64,000 bases of DNA from the NCBI RefSeq assembly GCF_030412915.1, contig NZ_JAUHJR010000003.1, positions 248,001-312,000 on the forward strand. Direction: 5' to 3'. Source of the DNA: Nocardioides abyssi (lineage in GTDB: Bacteria; Actinomycetota; Actinomycetes; Propionibacteriales; Nocardioidaceae). How positions within the stretch are numbered: the first letter of the stretch is position 1; each line of letters starts with the position of its first letter. A program made the translations under genes and the position numbers. Of this stretch, positions 1 through 8,725 are shown piece by piece. Below the pieces are notes generated by a model. It was given only the letters and a program-made list of their open reading frames with translations. It was not told where the DNA came from and ran no database searches.

Positions 1-189
1 CGGCTCCAGGGTCAGCGCGCCTTCGCGCTCGCCGCCTCCCGCGACCCCGGCGCGCTCGCGGCCGCCGCCCACGCGGTGCGCACCTGGCCCTGGGAACGAC
101 GGTCCTACCTGGCCGGCGCCGTCGCCCTCCACCTGCTCTCGGCCGACCGCGTGCTGGACCTCGCCAACCGACGCGGACGAGGCATCTGA
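1..189 (+). CDS. C-terminal end of a probable glycosyltransferase (partial)
   Basis: Frame 1 is open from the window edge to TGA at 187-189 and gives 62 residues ending in ADRVLDLANRRGRGI. Alternating small hydrophobic residues and a basic tail ending RGRGI resemble the C-terminal end of actinobacterial family 2 glycosyltransferases, and the neighbours are polysaccharide genes. The catalytic part lies outside the window, so the assignment is by context and tail style only. It could also be another exopolysaccharide membrane protein. Confidence 0.45.
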   Translation, partial: RLQGQRAFALAASRDPGALAAAAHAVRTWPWERRSYLAGAVALHLLSADRVLDLANRRGRGI

Positions 190-225
190 CCCGGTCCGCG
201 TGACCGACGCCATCCCGGCGCCCGT

Positions 226-304
226 CCCCCATCTGGGGTACGCCGCGGCGTCGGTCGGTCCGGCGCGCCCCTACGTTCCTCGACGGCCGTCCCCCACCTG
301 GGGG
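226..304. promoter_or_regulatory. Two G/C palindromes upstream of the glycosidase gene
   Basis: Two short inverted repeats, CCCCCATCTGGGG (226-238) and CCCCCACCTGGGGG (291-304), each preceded by CGT or GT, lie 65 bp apart just upstream of the GH26-like gene. Their similarity and position suggest binding sites of one regulator. A related CCCC-N6-GGGG lies at 8219-8232, ahead of the LuxR-type regulator. The role is inferred. Confidence 0.4.
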
Positions 305-327
305 ATCCCGCGACGTCTCGAGGATCC

Positions 328-1437
328 GTGCACCACCACTCCACCGATGCCCCTGCCCGCTCGTCCGTGCCGGGGCTCGCCCCCGCCCGCTCGTCCGCGT
401 CCACCTGGGCCTCGGTGGTCGCCGGCCTGGTCGGCGTGGTCGCGCTCGCGCTGCTGGTCGTCTCCGTCGACGCCCCGCGCGCCGACGGCGCGACCGTGAG
501 CCGCTCGGCGGTCGGCGCAGTGACGGACCGGGCGACGGACCGGGCCACCGACCGGGCCACCCACGCCACCACCGCCGCCCGGCGCACGAGCGACGGCTGC
601 CGGGTGAGCCGGCGAGGCGTCCCGCGCTGCGGCGCGTTCTTCGGCGCGGCCCACGGCGCCAACACCGAGCCCGCGACCCTCGAGCCCGGCCGCCCGCTGG
701 GCGTCCGCCGGACCTACTACACCGCCACGCAGGTCGACAACGCCGTGCGCACGGCCCGCCGCGACGTCCGCCGTGGCCGCCTGCCGTGGATCAGCCTCAA
801 GCTGCCGCACTCGTGGGAGCAGATGGTCGCCGGTGCGGGTGACGGCTGGGCCCGCGGGCTGGTCCGTCGCCTCGACAAGGTGCCCGGCCCGGTCTGGGTC
901 GCCTTCCACCACGAGCCCGAGGGCGACGGGGACGTGCAGGCCTGGCGCCGCATGCAGGAGCGGCTGGCCCCGATCGTGCGCCGCACCGCCGACAACGTCG
1001 GCTTCACCGTCATCACCACCGGCTGGAACCAGCTCTACGGCGACCCGGCGTACCGCCTCGGCAAGATCTGGCCGCGCGGGGTGAAGGTCGACGTCGCGGG
1101 CTTCGACGTCTACAACGAGTACGGCGTCACCAAGGACGGCCGCACCATCCGCGAGTGGCCGAAGATGGGTGCGAAGTACTTCCGTCCGTTCTCGCGCTGG
1201 GCCAAGCGCCACGACGTCGCCTGGGGCATCGCCGAGACCGGCCTGACCCACGAGGCCGCGGCGGCCTACCCCGGCTGGATCCGTGCGACCTACCGGTCGC
1301 TGGTGCGTCACGGCGGGGTCGCGCTCAGCTACTTCGACACCCACCTCAACGCCTACGGCTCCTGGAAGCTCTCGACCCCCGTCAAGCGCCGGGCGTTCCG
1401 CTCGACGCTGCGCAGCAGCCCGCGCCTCACGCGCTGA
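328..1437 (+). CDS. Secreted or membrane-anchored GH26-like glycoside hydrolase
   Basis: 369 residues. A hydrophobic segment near residues 27-47 is a signal anchor or signal peptide, followed by a Thr/Arg/Ala-rich linker with repeated DRAT units (about 67-78). The enzyme part carries WVAFHHEPEGDG (general acid probably E196) and WGIAETGLT (nucleophile probably E303), the two glutamates expected in GH26/clan A beta-glycanases. It may trim or process the polysaccharide made by the neighbouring genes. The GTG start at 328 has GAGGA just upstream. The 3' end overlaps the convergent kinase gene by 11 bp. The exact glycan specificity cannot be read from the sequence. Confidence 0.75.
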   Translation: MHHHSTDAPARSSVPGLAPARSSASTWASVVAGLVGVVALALLVVSVDAPRADGATVSRSAVGAVTDRATDRATDRATHATTAARRTSDGCRVSRRGVPRCGAFFGAAHGANTEPATLEPGRPLGVRRTYYTATQVDNAVRTARRDVRRGRLPWISLKLPHSWEQMVAGAGDGWARGLVRRLDKVPGPVWVAFHHEPEGDGDVQAWRRMQERLAPIVRRTADNVGFTVITTGWNQLYGDPAYRLGKIWPRGVKVDVAGFDVYNEYGVTKDGRTIREWPKMGAKYFRPFSRWAKRHDVAWGIAETGLTHEAAAAYPGWIRATYRSLVRHGGVALSYFDTHLNAYGSWKLSTPVKRRAFRSTLRSSPRLTR

Positions 1438-2590
1438 CCTCCTCCAGCGCGGCGAGCGTGCACAGCCCGCGGTCGCGGATGTCGGCGCCACGCTCGGTGG
1501 CGGCCAGCAGCAGGTAGCGGTTCGTCACCGCGACGAGGTACGCCCCGGCCAGCACGCGGTCCACGGCGCTGACCTCCGTGGCGAGCGCGCGCAGGATCGT
1601 CGCGGTCGAGGTGCCGCGGCGGGCGGTGGCGACGTTGACCGCGTGGTGCAGGCGGTCCAGCCCCTGCGGCACGCCGGTCTCGAACCGCTCCCAGTCCCAC
1701 AGGTGCACCACGTCGCCCCGGCGGGCCATGTTCCACGGCGTCCAGTCACCGTGCCAGGCGCCCACCGGCCACGGGTGGCCCCCGGCCAGGCGCTCGAGGC
1801 GGTCCATCGCCACCCGGACCCGCCCGCCCCACGCGGGGTCGGACATCCGCCGGGTCAGCCGGCGCTGCTCGGCCCACCACGGCAGGGCCCGCAGCGGCGT
1901 GGCCGGCTCCGCGAAGGCCCGGGCGAGCTCGGCCATCGCGGCCACCGGCGGCGCGGTCCGGGTGCTGCGCGGACGCGGCACGCCCGCGTGGTGGGTGACC
2001 AGCGGCTCGAGGACCAGCACCACCCGGCCGTGCCAGCACGACTCGTGGAGCACCCGCGGCGCGACGACGTGCGTCATCGGGACCGACGCCAGCCGGCGCA
2101 GGTGCGCCCCCTCCGCGGCGACGTCGGCACGGGAGACCTCCGAGTCGCCGAGCTTGACCCACGCGACCGTCCGGCCGCGCTCGTCGAAGACCTGGAGCAC
2201 CGGCTTGCGGTTGACCCGCTCCGAGCCGACGGCGACCGAGAAGTCGACCGGCTGGCCCAGCAGGTCGCCGAGGTGGCGGGCGAAGGAGTCGACCGACCCT
2301 CCGCGGACGGCCACCCGGGTGCCCAGCACCGACCCGCGGGTCGCGCTGACCACGGCCGCGCCGGCCACCCGGCGTACGACCTGACCGAAGGAGGAGTCGG
2401 CGCTGAACCGGCACAGCGACCGGCCGGCCGCCCGCCGCGAGGCGACGGGCACGACCAGGCGCGGGTGCCGGGCGCTCGGCACCAGCGCGTAGCCGCCGCC
2501 CGCCTGCTCGGCGACGACCGCCTCGGGCCACAGCGAGCGGAACGCCGTGACCAGGGGGTCGTCGCCGCGGTGGACGCCGACGGTGGTCAC
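1427..2590 (-). CDS. APH/choline-kinase-like phosphotransferase
   Basis: 387 residues. The C-terminal half has the Brenner motif of aminoglycoside phosphotransferase-like kinases, HGDWTPWN (catalytic D282), followed by the Mg-binding WDWERF (about 298-303). The N-terminal lobe is weakly conserved but has a plausible ATP lysine in VAWVKLGDSE. In this operon the substrate is more likely a sugar, lipid or polymer precursor than an antibiotic. The start is GTG at 2590, overlapping the methyltransferase stop as GTGA, so translation is coupled. It is the last gene of the five-gene polysaccharide operon. Confidence 0.75.
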   Translation of the reverse strand: MTTVGVHRGDDPLVTAFRSLWPEAVVAEQAGGGYALVPSARHPRLVVPVASRRAAGRSLCRFSADSSFGQVVRRVAGAAVVSATRGSVLGTRVAVRGGSVDSFARHLGDLLGQPVDFSVAVGSERVNRKPVLQVFDERGRTVAWVKLGDSEVSRADVAAEGAHLRRLASVPMTHVVAPRVLHESCWHGRVVLVLEPLVTHHAGVPRPRSTRTAPPVAAMAELARAFAEPATPLRALPWWAEQRRLTRRMSDPAWGGRVRVAMDRLERLAGGHPWPVGAWHGDWTPWNMARRGDVVHLWDWERFETGVPQGLDRLHHAVNVATARRGTSTATILRALATEVSAVDRVLAGAYLVAVTNRYLLLAATERGADIRDRGLCTLAALEEVSA

Positions 2591-3909
2591 CGGTCCCTCA
2601 CGCAGGCGAAGAGGTGGCGCCCGTAGTTCTCCTCGTAGGGCGCGACCGCGTCGCTGTCCGTGCCGAGGTCGATGATCCGGTCGAAGGTCGTGTGCTCGGC
2701 GAGGAACGACCGCACGTGCTCGGCGTCCCACTCCGGCAGCGAGTCGCGGAACCACCGCTCGTGCGCCTGCCCGGTGTCGAGGAAGAGCACCCGGCCGGTG
2801 GCCCGGTCCAGCAGCCGCACCAGCTCCTCGGGCGGGCAGGGCCCGCGGCCGAGGACGAAGTGGTGGAGCAGGCTGAAGCAGGACACCACGTCCCAGGTCC
2901 GGTCCCCGGCCAGGAAGTCGACGGCGTCGGCGACGTGGATGCGGGTGGGGTCGGTGCCGTGCAGCGCGGCGGCCACCCGCGGCGCCGCCGGGTCCCGCTC
3001 GACGCCCTCGGCGTCGTAGCCCGCGCGGCCCACCGCGTCGACGAACCAGCCGTAGCAGGCGGCCACGTCGAGGTACGACGGCCGGTCGACCTCGGCCGCG
3101 ACCTCCTCGAGCAGCGGCGCCATCATCGCCAGCCGGTCGGTGCAGCGGCGCACCACGCGGTAGCCGTGGCGCACCTCGGGCGCGTCCACCGGCTGGTAGA
3201 GCTCCCGCTCGCCGCCGATCCACGACATCTCGTCGAGCACGTCCTGCAGCGGCGTGGTCACCGACAGGCGGCGGACCTTGGCGCGGACCCCGACGGAGCC
3301 CTGCACGACCTGGATCGCGAGCCGGTGGTGGCCGTCCACGACCTGGTAGCAGTCGGAGTCGCGCACCGGGGCCAGCAGGATCGGCACGCCCGGCTCGCTC
3401 TGGTGCGGCCGCACCGGGCCCGCCTGCGGTAACGTCATGCCGACCGGGGCGGCCGCCCGGGCGAGGAAGTCGCGCGAGAGCCGCAGGATCCCGGCCTCGT
3501 CGGTGACGCCGAAGTACTGCCCCGAGACCGCGATGCACGCGCGGGCCAGGTCGGCGTACGCCGACGCCAGGATCTCCTCGTCGGTCAGCGGACGCTGCGC
3601 GCCGGCGCGCAGCAGGGCCACGTGCGGCCCGTCGGCGATGCTGCGCGAGCCCCACAGCAGGTCCCCGGTCGCCTCGGCGATGACGGAGGCGGGCAGGCCG
3701 TTCTGGCCGCCCACCAGCACCTTGGGCAGCGCGATCCGCGCGGTGCCCTGGTGCCAGACCGCCACCGACAGCGCCTTGCGCAGCGTCGGCGGCATCGGGG
3801 CCTGGCCGACCGCCTTGGTCCCGGCGGCGACGCCGTCGTGGACCCGGCGACCGAGCCGGTGCCGGAGGTCGCGGACGCGGGACCGGTGACCGGTGAGGAC
3901 GGCGCTCAT
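2587..3909 (-). CDS. ParB-like/SAM-dependent methyltransferase fusion protein
   Basis: 440 residues. The first half contains CYQVVDGHHRLAIQVVQG (about 187-204), which resembles the DGHHR core of ParB/sulfiredoxin-like domains. The second half is a class I methyltransferase: YLDVAACYGWFVDAVGRAGY as the SAM loop, GVERD as the acidic strand and DVVSCFSLLHHF as post-motif II. Together with the adjacent sulfotransferase it may decorate a glycan. ATG at 3909 overlaps the upstream stop as ATGA; a longer in-frame GTG at 3933 is less likely because the coupling marks the ATG. The substrate is unknown. Confidence 0.72.
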   Translation of the reverse strand: MSAVLTGHRSRVRDLRHRLGRRVHDGVAAGTKAVGQAPMPPTLRKALSVAVWHQGTARIALPKVLVGGQNGLPASVIAEATGDLLWGSRSIADGPHVALLRAGAQRPLTDEEILASAYADLARACIAVSGQYFGVTDEAGILRLSRDFLARAAAPVGMTLPQAGPVRPHQSEPGVPILLAPVRDSDCYQVVDGHHRLAIQVVQGSVGVRAKVRRLSVTTPLQDVLDEMSWIGGERELYQPVDAPEVRHGYRVVRRCTDRLAMMAPLLEEVAAEVDRPSYLDVAACYGWFVDAVGRAGYDAEGVERDPAAPRVAAALHGTDPTRIHVADAVDFLAGDRTWDVVSCFSLLHHFVLGRGPCPPEELVRLLDRATGRVLFLDTGQAHERWFRDSLPEWDAEHVRSFLAEHTTFDRIIDLGTDSDAVAPYEENYGRHLFACVRDR

Positions 3910-4805
3910 CGGGCCACCGCCCCGACCCGCCACGAGGGCGCCTCGTCGAGGTAGCGGACCAGCACGGCGTCGGAGTCCGCGAAGAGGCCCAGCAGCTCCG
4001 CGTGCTCGTCCGGCGGCAGGGGATCCGCGGGTCTGGCGTTCCAGCGCTCGACCGTGGCCGGCGTCCAGGGGCTCAGCCCGAGGCGTCGCTGCAGCGTGGC
4101 GAACTGCGCCACCGGGTCGGCGAAGAAGCGGTCGGCGTCGATGACGTGCACCCGGTCCGGGCCGAGGGCGGCCACGAAGCGCTCGACCTGCTCGCCGTAG
4201 CGCCCGCGGGCCACGTAGCCGTGGTGGCGGTGCTCGAAGCTGGTGCTGTGCGGGCGCGTCACGAGCCGCTCGTGCTCCCCCGCCAGCCGTGCCTCCTCGC
4301 AGCGCACGGCCTCCTCGAACGGCAGCGACTCGAAGCCGCGCGCCGTCTCGTGCCGGTGGGCCGACCGCGCCCGCTCCACGGGGTCGCGGACGAGCACGAC
4401 GACGTGGGCGCCGGGCAGGTCACGGGCGATCCGCCCCGCCGCCAGCGGGTGGAAGAGGTAGTAGCCGCTGCACTCGAAGGCCCGCGGCCGGTGACCCGGG
4501 CGGGTCAGCCGGGCGAGCGGCGCCAGCGGGAAGGCGGCGCGGTACCACCGCTCGCCGCGGCCGTACTCGTCGTCGAAGTAGCTCGTGCCCTTCGCCGTCG
4601 TCGGCCGCACCAGGTCCGGGTGCTCCGAGAGCAGCCGGAACATCGTCGTCGTGCCGGCGCGCTGGGCGCCGACGACGATCACGTCGGGGCTCATCCGCCA
4701 CGACGCGGTCAGCCACCCCCATCCCCGGACGACGGACCGGAGACCGTCGGTGGCACGGGTGGGCAGGCGTTCACCCAGCTGGCGGGTCAGGTCTCGAGCA
4801 AGCAC
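3906..4805 (-). CDS. Sulfotransferase family protein
   Basis: 299 residues. The PAPS 5'-phosphosulfate loop is visible as VIVVGAQRAGTTTMF (residues 42-56) and the 3'-phosphate motif as VVLVRDPVERARSAHRHE (about 135-152), in the order expected for Golgi-type/bacterial carbohydrate sulfotransferases. In this operon it probably sulfates the exported polysaccharide or its lipid precursor. The GTG start at 4805 lies inside the flippase 3' end (19-nt overlap); a later ATG at 4694, just before the PAPS loop, would also retain the catalytic motifs. Stop and next start overlap by 4 nt. Confidence 0.82.
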   Translation of the reverse strand: MLARDLTRQLGERLPTRATDGLRSVVRGWGWLTASWRMSPDVIVVGAQRAGTTTMFRLLSEHPDLVRPTTAKGTSYFDDEYGRGERWYRAAFPLAPLARLTRPGHRPRAFECSGYYLFHPLAAGRIARDLPGAHVVVLVRDPVERARSAHRHETARGFESLPFEEAVRCEEARLAGEHERLVTRPHSTSFEHRHHGYVARGRYGEQVERFVAALGPDRVHVIDADRFFADPVAQFATLQRRLGLSPWTPATVERWNARPADPLPPDEHAELLGLFADSDAVLVRYLDEAPSWRVGAVAR

Positions 4806-6469
4806 GGGTCGTCACTCTCCTTCGGACGGGTGTGGGCGTCGGACGCCGGCGGCGTCGTGGCGGCGCGCACTGGAGCTGTGGTGGGTGCGGTGGTGGGGGC
4901 GGCGGTGGGTGCGGCGGCCCGGCGGCGCCGGAGCGCCCCGACCGCGGTGGCGAGGGCGAGCCGGTCGGCGAGGGCGGCCAGCGCGGCGACGTACGCGACG
5001 GTGCCGAGGGCCGCGAGCAGCAGCACGACCGCCGGGGACGGGTCGAGGGTGAGGGCGACGAGCAGCCCGGGGACGCCGAAGCAGGCGAGGGCGACGCCGC
5101 CGGCGAGCGCCGGCACGCCCCACACGCCGCTGCCGAGGTCGACCACGCGGCGGACCTGCCAGATCCCCAGCGTGCAGCGGACCGCCAGGGCGAGCGCCCA
5201 CGCGAGCGCGGCGCCCACGATGCCCGTGCGGGGCACGAGCACGAGGCACGCGACGACGTCGACGACGAGCGCGACCAGGCCGTTGGTCATGCTCAGGCCG
5301 CTGCGCCCGGACATCAGCAGGAGCGTGTCGACCGGGCCGGACCCGACGGCCAGGAGCATGGCCGCGCCCATGACCGCGACCGTCGCGATCGCGCCGGTCG
5401 TGACGTAGTCCGCGCCGAAGACCGCGAGGTAGGTCGGGGCCGCCGTGGCGACGACGAGGTAGAGGGGCCAGACCAGGAGCACCGCCCACGCGGTGGTCAC
5501 CGCGAAGGTCCGCCGCAGCTCGGCGGTCTGGCCGCCGATGAGCAGCAGCGTGAAGCGCGACTGCAGGACCTGGTGGACGGCCTGGTTGGCGAGCTGCCCG
5601 ACGGCCACGAAGCGGGTGGCCGCGGTGTAGAGGGCGGCGGGGCCCGGGCCGAGCAACGCCGCGACCAGCACGATGTCGGCCTTCTGCACCGCGACCTGGG
5701 CCAGCCCGGCGACGCCGCGCGGCCAGGTGAAGGACCAGAACTCCACGGCGAGCGAGCCGCTGCCCGGTGCGTCCGGGCGCCGGGCCGGGGTCCGCGGCGG
5801 GCTCGGCGGCCGCGAGCGGAGGCAGGCGCGCAGCGCGACGGCGGAGACGACCAACGAGACGACGTACGCCGCCGCCCACGCCAGGCCGAGGACGGCGGGC
5901 CCTCCCCCGGCCGCGAGCACCGCGGCCACCGCGACCACCTGGGCGCCGGCGCGCAGCACCCGGTCGACCACGGCCGTCTGGCGCATCTGCCCGACCGCGC
6001 GGGTGGCCGACAGCATCACCTCGGCCAGCACGCAGCAGGGCAGGGCCGGCGCCAGGCAGCGCAGGACGCGGGCGCCCTCCTCCCCCAGGCCCAGCCCCGA
6101 GGCGAGCGGCTCGGCGAGGAGGAGCAGCACGAGCACCGCGACGGCGGCCACGGCGGCGGCCGGCAGGGCGGCGGTGCGCACGGCGCGGCGTACGTCGTCT
6201 CCCCGGCCGTCGGCCTCCAGCCTCAGCAGGAAGCGGGCCAGGCCCGAGTCCGTGCCGAGGGTGGAGACCACGGCGAGGGTGCTGAACAGCGCCGTCGTGG
6301 CGAAGAACGTGCCGGCGTCACCGGCGGCGAGGCCCCGCGCGACGAGGACGGTGGAGACCAGGCCGCAGACGGCTGCGAAGGCGGATCCTGCAAGACCGAC
6401 GACGCCCCGACGCGCGACGTGGTCGAGGTGCTCCCCCGTCCGCTCCCCCGTCGCGGCCGCGCTGGTCAC
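4787..6469 (-). CDS. Polysaccharide flippase (Wzx/MATE-like)
   Basis: 560 residues with about 12-14 hydrophobic helices spread evenly over the protein, few charged residues between them and an Ala/Pro/Thr-rich cytoplasmic tail. Family style is that of lipid-linked polysaccharide exporters (Wzx, MOP superfamily). It would flip undecaprenyl-linked repeat units across the membrane. Start GTG at 6469 overlaps the preceding stop as GTGA; open sequence extends further upstream but only inside the preceding gene. Placement between a chain-length protein and a sulfotransferase fits a Wzx/Wzy-type locus. Confidence 0.82.
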   Translation of the reverse strand: MTSAAATGERTGEHLDHVARRGVVGLAGSAFAAVCGLVSTVLVARGLAAGDAGTFFATTALFSTLAVVSTLGTDSGLARFLLRLEADGRGDDVRRAVRTAALPAAAVAAVAVLVLLLLAEPLASGLGLGEEGARVLRCLAPALPCCVLAEVMLSATRAVGQMRQTAVVDRVLRAGAQVVAVAAVLAAGGGPAVLGLAWAAAYVVSLVVSAVALRACLRSRPPSPPRTPARRPDAPGSGSLAVEFWSFTWPRGVAGLAQVAVQKADIVLVAALLGPGPAALYTAATRFVAVGQLANQAVHQVLQSRFTLLLIGGQTAELRRTFAVTTAWAVLLVWPLYLVVATAAPTYLAVFGADYVTTGAIATVAVMGAAMLLAVGSGPVDTLLLMSGRSGLSMTNGLVALVVDVVACLVLVPRTGIVGAALAWALALAVRCTLGIWQVRRVVDLGSGVWGVPALAGGVALACFGVPGLLVALTLDPSPAVVLLLAALGTVAYVAALAALADRLALATAVGALRRRRAAAPTAAPTTAPTTAPVRAATTPPASDAHTRPKESDDPCLLET

Positions 6470-8142
6470 CCGACCCCGCCCTGGCGATGGTGCGGGCTCC
6501 CGCACACCGGTACGGCGGGGACCGCGGCCGGGCGTCCGAGCACCAGGCGCGTGGCGAGCAGCCGCAGCCGCAGGGCGGGCCGCGGCCGGAGCCCGCGGAC
6601 GTCGGGCACCGGCTGCGGGCCGGCGCCGGCGGCCGGCGCACGGGACGGCTCCGCCACCGGGGGCGCGACGGGTGCCGCCGCGGGTCGCTCGAGCAGCACG
6701 AGGTGGGCCGTGGGCGCACCCACGCGCGCCAGCACCTCGAGCGCGGCCGCCGTGCGGTCCCCGCTGCCGGGCTCGGCGGGTGCCTCGAGCAGGACGGTGT
6801 CGGCCCCGCCGGCGAGCGCCTGGGCGCGTGCGTCGTCGGCGGCGCCGCCGACCAGCAGCAGGACGTCGGCGTCGGCGCGCAGCTGCGCGAGCAGCTGTGC
6901 CGCGGCCGGGCCGGCCAGGGCGTCGTCGAGGTCGGCGGCGTGCGCGCCGGCACCGAGCAGGCGCAGGTGGGACCCCTCCGGCAGCGCGGCGTCGTCGAGC
7001 CGCACGTCGCCGCGCAGCACGTCGGACAGGCCGCGTCCGGGAGGACCGAGGGGGCGCGACACGTCGACGAGGACGGTGCGCAGGCGGGCCGCCGCGAGGG
7101 ACCGCGCGAGACCGACGGCGCTCGCCGAGCCCGGGGCGTCGGCCGGGTGGCAGACGAGCACCGTGAGCGGACGGGCGTGCTCGGCGGCGAGGAGCGCGGC
7201 GCGGACCGTCGTCAGCGCGCGTGCCGGTGCGACCGCGGGGAGCGTGCCGAGGACCGGGGCCGGCCAGACCGCGAGGCGCTCGCGGGGTGCGGGGGCGCCG
7301 TCCTCGTCGTCGTCACGGGTGCCCCCGTCACGTCGCGGGAGGCCGGAGCCGCCGACCCAGCCGAGGGCCGCACCGGCCAGGAGGCCGGCGAGGACCGCGG
7401 TCGGTACGCCGCCGGGCAGGCCGGCGCGCGCACTCACGGCCGGGGTGACCACCTGGCCGGGGTTCGGCGCGGCGACGCGCGTCGCGCCCAGCTGGGCCCG
7501 CAGCTCGTCGGCCTGCACGTTGAGGTTGACGACCTGCTGGGTCAGCACGGCGGCCCGCGAGGAGCGGGGCGTCGCTCGATCCAGCTCCTTCGACAGCGCC
7601 TCCTGCTGGTCCTCGCGGTCGCGGATCTGCTCCTCGAGCTCGGCGGCCCGGCGGAAGCTCGTCGACTCCGCGCGCGTCCGGCGGAACGCCAGGTAGGTCT
7701 CGGTGAAGGCCTGGGCGCGCAGCGCGGCCTGCTCGGCGGTCGCGCCCGCGGCGGAGACCTCGAGGAGCTGGGTGTTGGGCGGGACGGAGACCGAGATGTC
7801 GGCGAGCAGCGACGTCGGGTCCTCGCCGAGCGCACGGCCCACGAGGTCGCCCATGGTGTCGGAGCGGACCAGCTGCGCCTCGGTCTCGAGGTTCACCAGC
7901 TCGTCGCCGCGGCCGTTGGGGCTGAACGGGTTGCCCTCCAGCGGGTTGACCAGCACGACGGACGTGGCGTGGTGGACCGACTGCTGCTGCAGCCCCCACC
8001 ACAGGCCGGCGCCGGCACCGGCCAGCGCGCAGACCACCACCAGCAGGGCGGCCAGGCGGCGGCCCCGTCGAGCGGGGTCGGTGGTGCGACGCGGGGTGGC
8101 GTCGCCGGACGTGGCGGGGACACCGTTGACCTGGTCGTGCAC
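6466..8142 (-). CDS. Wzz-type chain-length protein with degenerate BY-kinase-like domain
   Basis: 558 residues. A transmembrane helix (about 30-52), an extracytoplasmic coiled region (about 70-250, including AELEEQIRDREDQQEALSKE) and a second helix (about 260-282) form a Wzz/CapA-like unit. The cytoplasmic part (about 310-480) has the MinD/BY-kinase fold order, TVLVCHPADAPGSASAVGLA then RTVLVDVSRP, but lacks the GKT/GKS of a Walker A motif, so it probably does not hydrolyse ATP in the normal way. GTG at 8142 is preceded by GAGAGGAG and starts the operon. It probably controls polymer length and export. Confidence 0.78.
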   Translation of the reverse strand: MHDQVNGVPATSGDATPRRTTDPARRGRRLAALLVVVCALAGAGAGLWWGLQQQSVHHATSVVLVNPLEGNPFSPNGRGDELVNLETEAQLVRSDTMGDLVGRALGEDPTSLLADISVSVPPNTQLLEVSAAGATAEQAALRAQAFTETYLAFRRTRAESTSFRRAAELEEQIRDREDQQEALSKELDRATPRSSRAAVLTQQVVNLNVQADELRAQLGATRVAAPNPGQVVTPAVSARAGLPGGVPTAVLAGLLAGAALGWVGGSGLPRRDGGTRDDDEDGAPAPRERLAVWPAPVLGTLPAVAPARALTTVRAALLAAEHARPLTVLVCHPADAPGSASAVGLARSLAAARLRTVLVDVSRPLGPPGRGLSDVLRGDVRLDDAALPEGSHLRLLGAGAHAADLDDALAGPAAAQLLAQLRADADVLLLVGGAADDARAQALAGGADTVLLEAPAEPGSGDRTAAALEVLARVGAPTAHLVLLERPAAAPVAPPVAEPSRAPAAGAGPQPVPDVRGLRPRPALRLRLLATRLVLGRPAAVPAVPVCGSPHHRQGGVG

Positions 8143-8725
8143 GAGGGGACTCCTCTCGAGGCGGAGCCGTCATCGTGGGCAACCCGCGGCGGTGGCCCCG
8201 GGTTCGCACCGCCTTCTTCCCCGGTATTGGGGACGTCTCCACCGGTTCACCGATGTTGGGGATGGGCAGCAGCCGGGGCCGGCCGCATCCTGGGTGGGAC
8301 GTCGGGCCCAGCCGCTCGGCGTACGTCCCGCCAGTCGTGGGGCCGAGACCGTCCTCAGCGACGTCCCGGCTCGGCGGCCCCCTGCCCCGCTGGCTGCCCG
8401 TCGACCCCATGCGACAGGCGCTCGCGGTCACGACTGGCGGGCCTTACCTGCCTCGTGCACCCCCCGAGGGGTGGTCCGAGGTGTTAGATTCCCCACATTG
8501 CGGTATATCGCAGCGGATCCGAGGACGGGTCCGCCCCGGCGCGAAGACGGTGCTCGACATGAGCACACCGATCGCCGCCGGGGGCACGACGACGGACCTT
8601 TGCCGGTCCCACGCGTCGACTGCGATCTCGGGACCGTCCCGCCCCGGCGGTCCGTACCGAAGGGGGCTGGGGATGCAGGCAAGGAACCGGACGAGGACCG
8701 ACGACCGCGGAGCCGGGCGGCGGCC
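8143..8725. promoter_or_regulatory. 583-bp divergent control region of the polysaccharide operon and LuxR-type regulator
   Basis: No convincing gene is seen. It holds the divergent promoters of the minus-strand polysaccharide operon and the plus-strand response regulator. Visible elements are CCCCGGTATTGGGG (8219-8232) with another TTGGGGA about 29 bp downstream (8256-8262), and an AT-richer stretch with the near-perfect dyad TGCGGTATATCGCA (8499-8512) whose TATATC could be a -10 hexamer. An open frame crossing 8175-8729 has no domain-like content and runs over the regulator start. Confidence 0.45.

Noticed and set aside
1427-2590. Antibiotic resistance (aminoglycoside phosphotransferase)
   Set aside because: The kinase motif is shared by many non-resistance enzymes and the gene is fused by overlap to a polysaccharide operon.
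1427-3655. One 742-codon open frame on the minus strand
   Set aside because: Only its C-terminal 387 codons are coding; the first part is the Arg/Ala/Gly-rich alternate frame of the methyltransferase gene.
4289-7696. A 1135-codon open frame on the plus strand
   Set aside because: It is antisense to sulfotransferase, flippase and Wzz-like genes and is low-complexity Arg/Gly/Ser/Ala.
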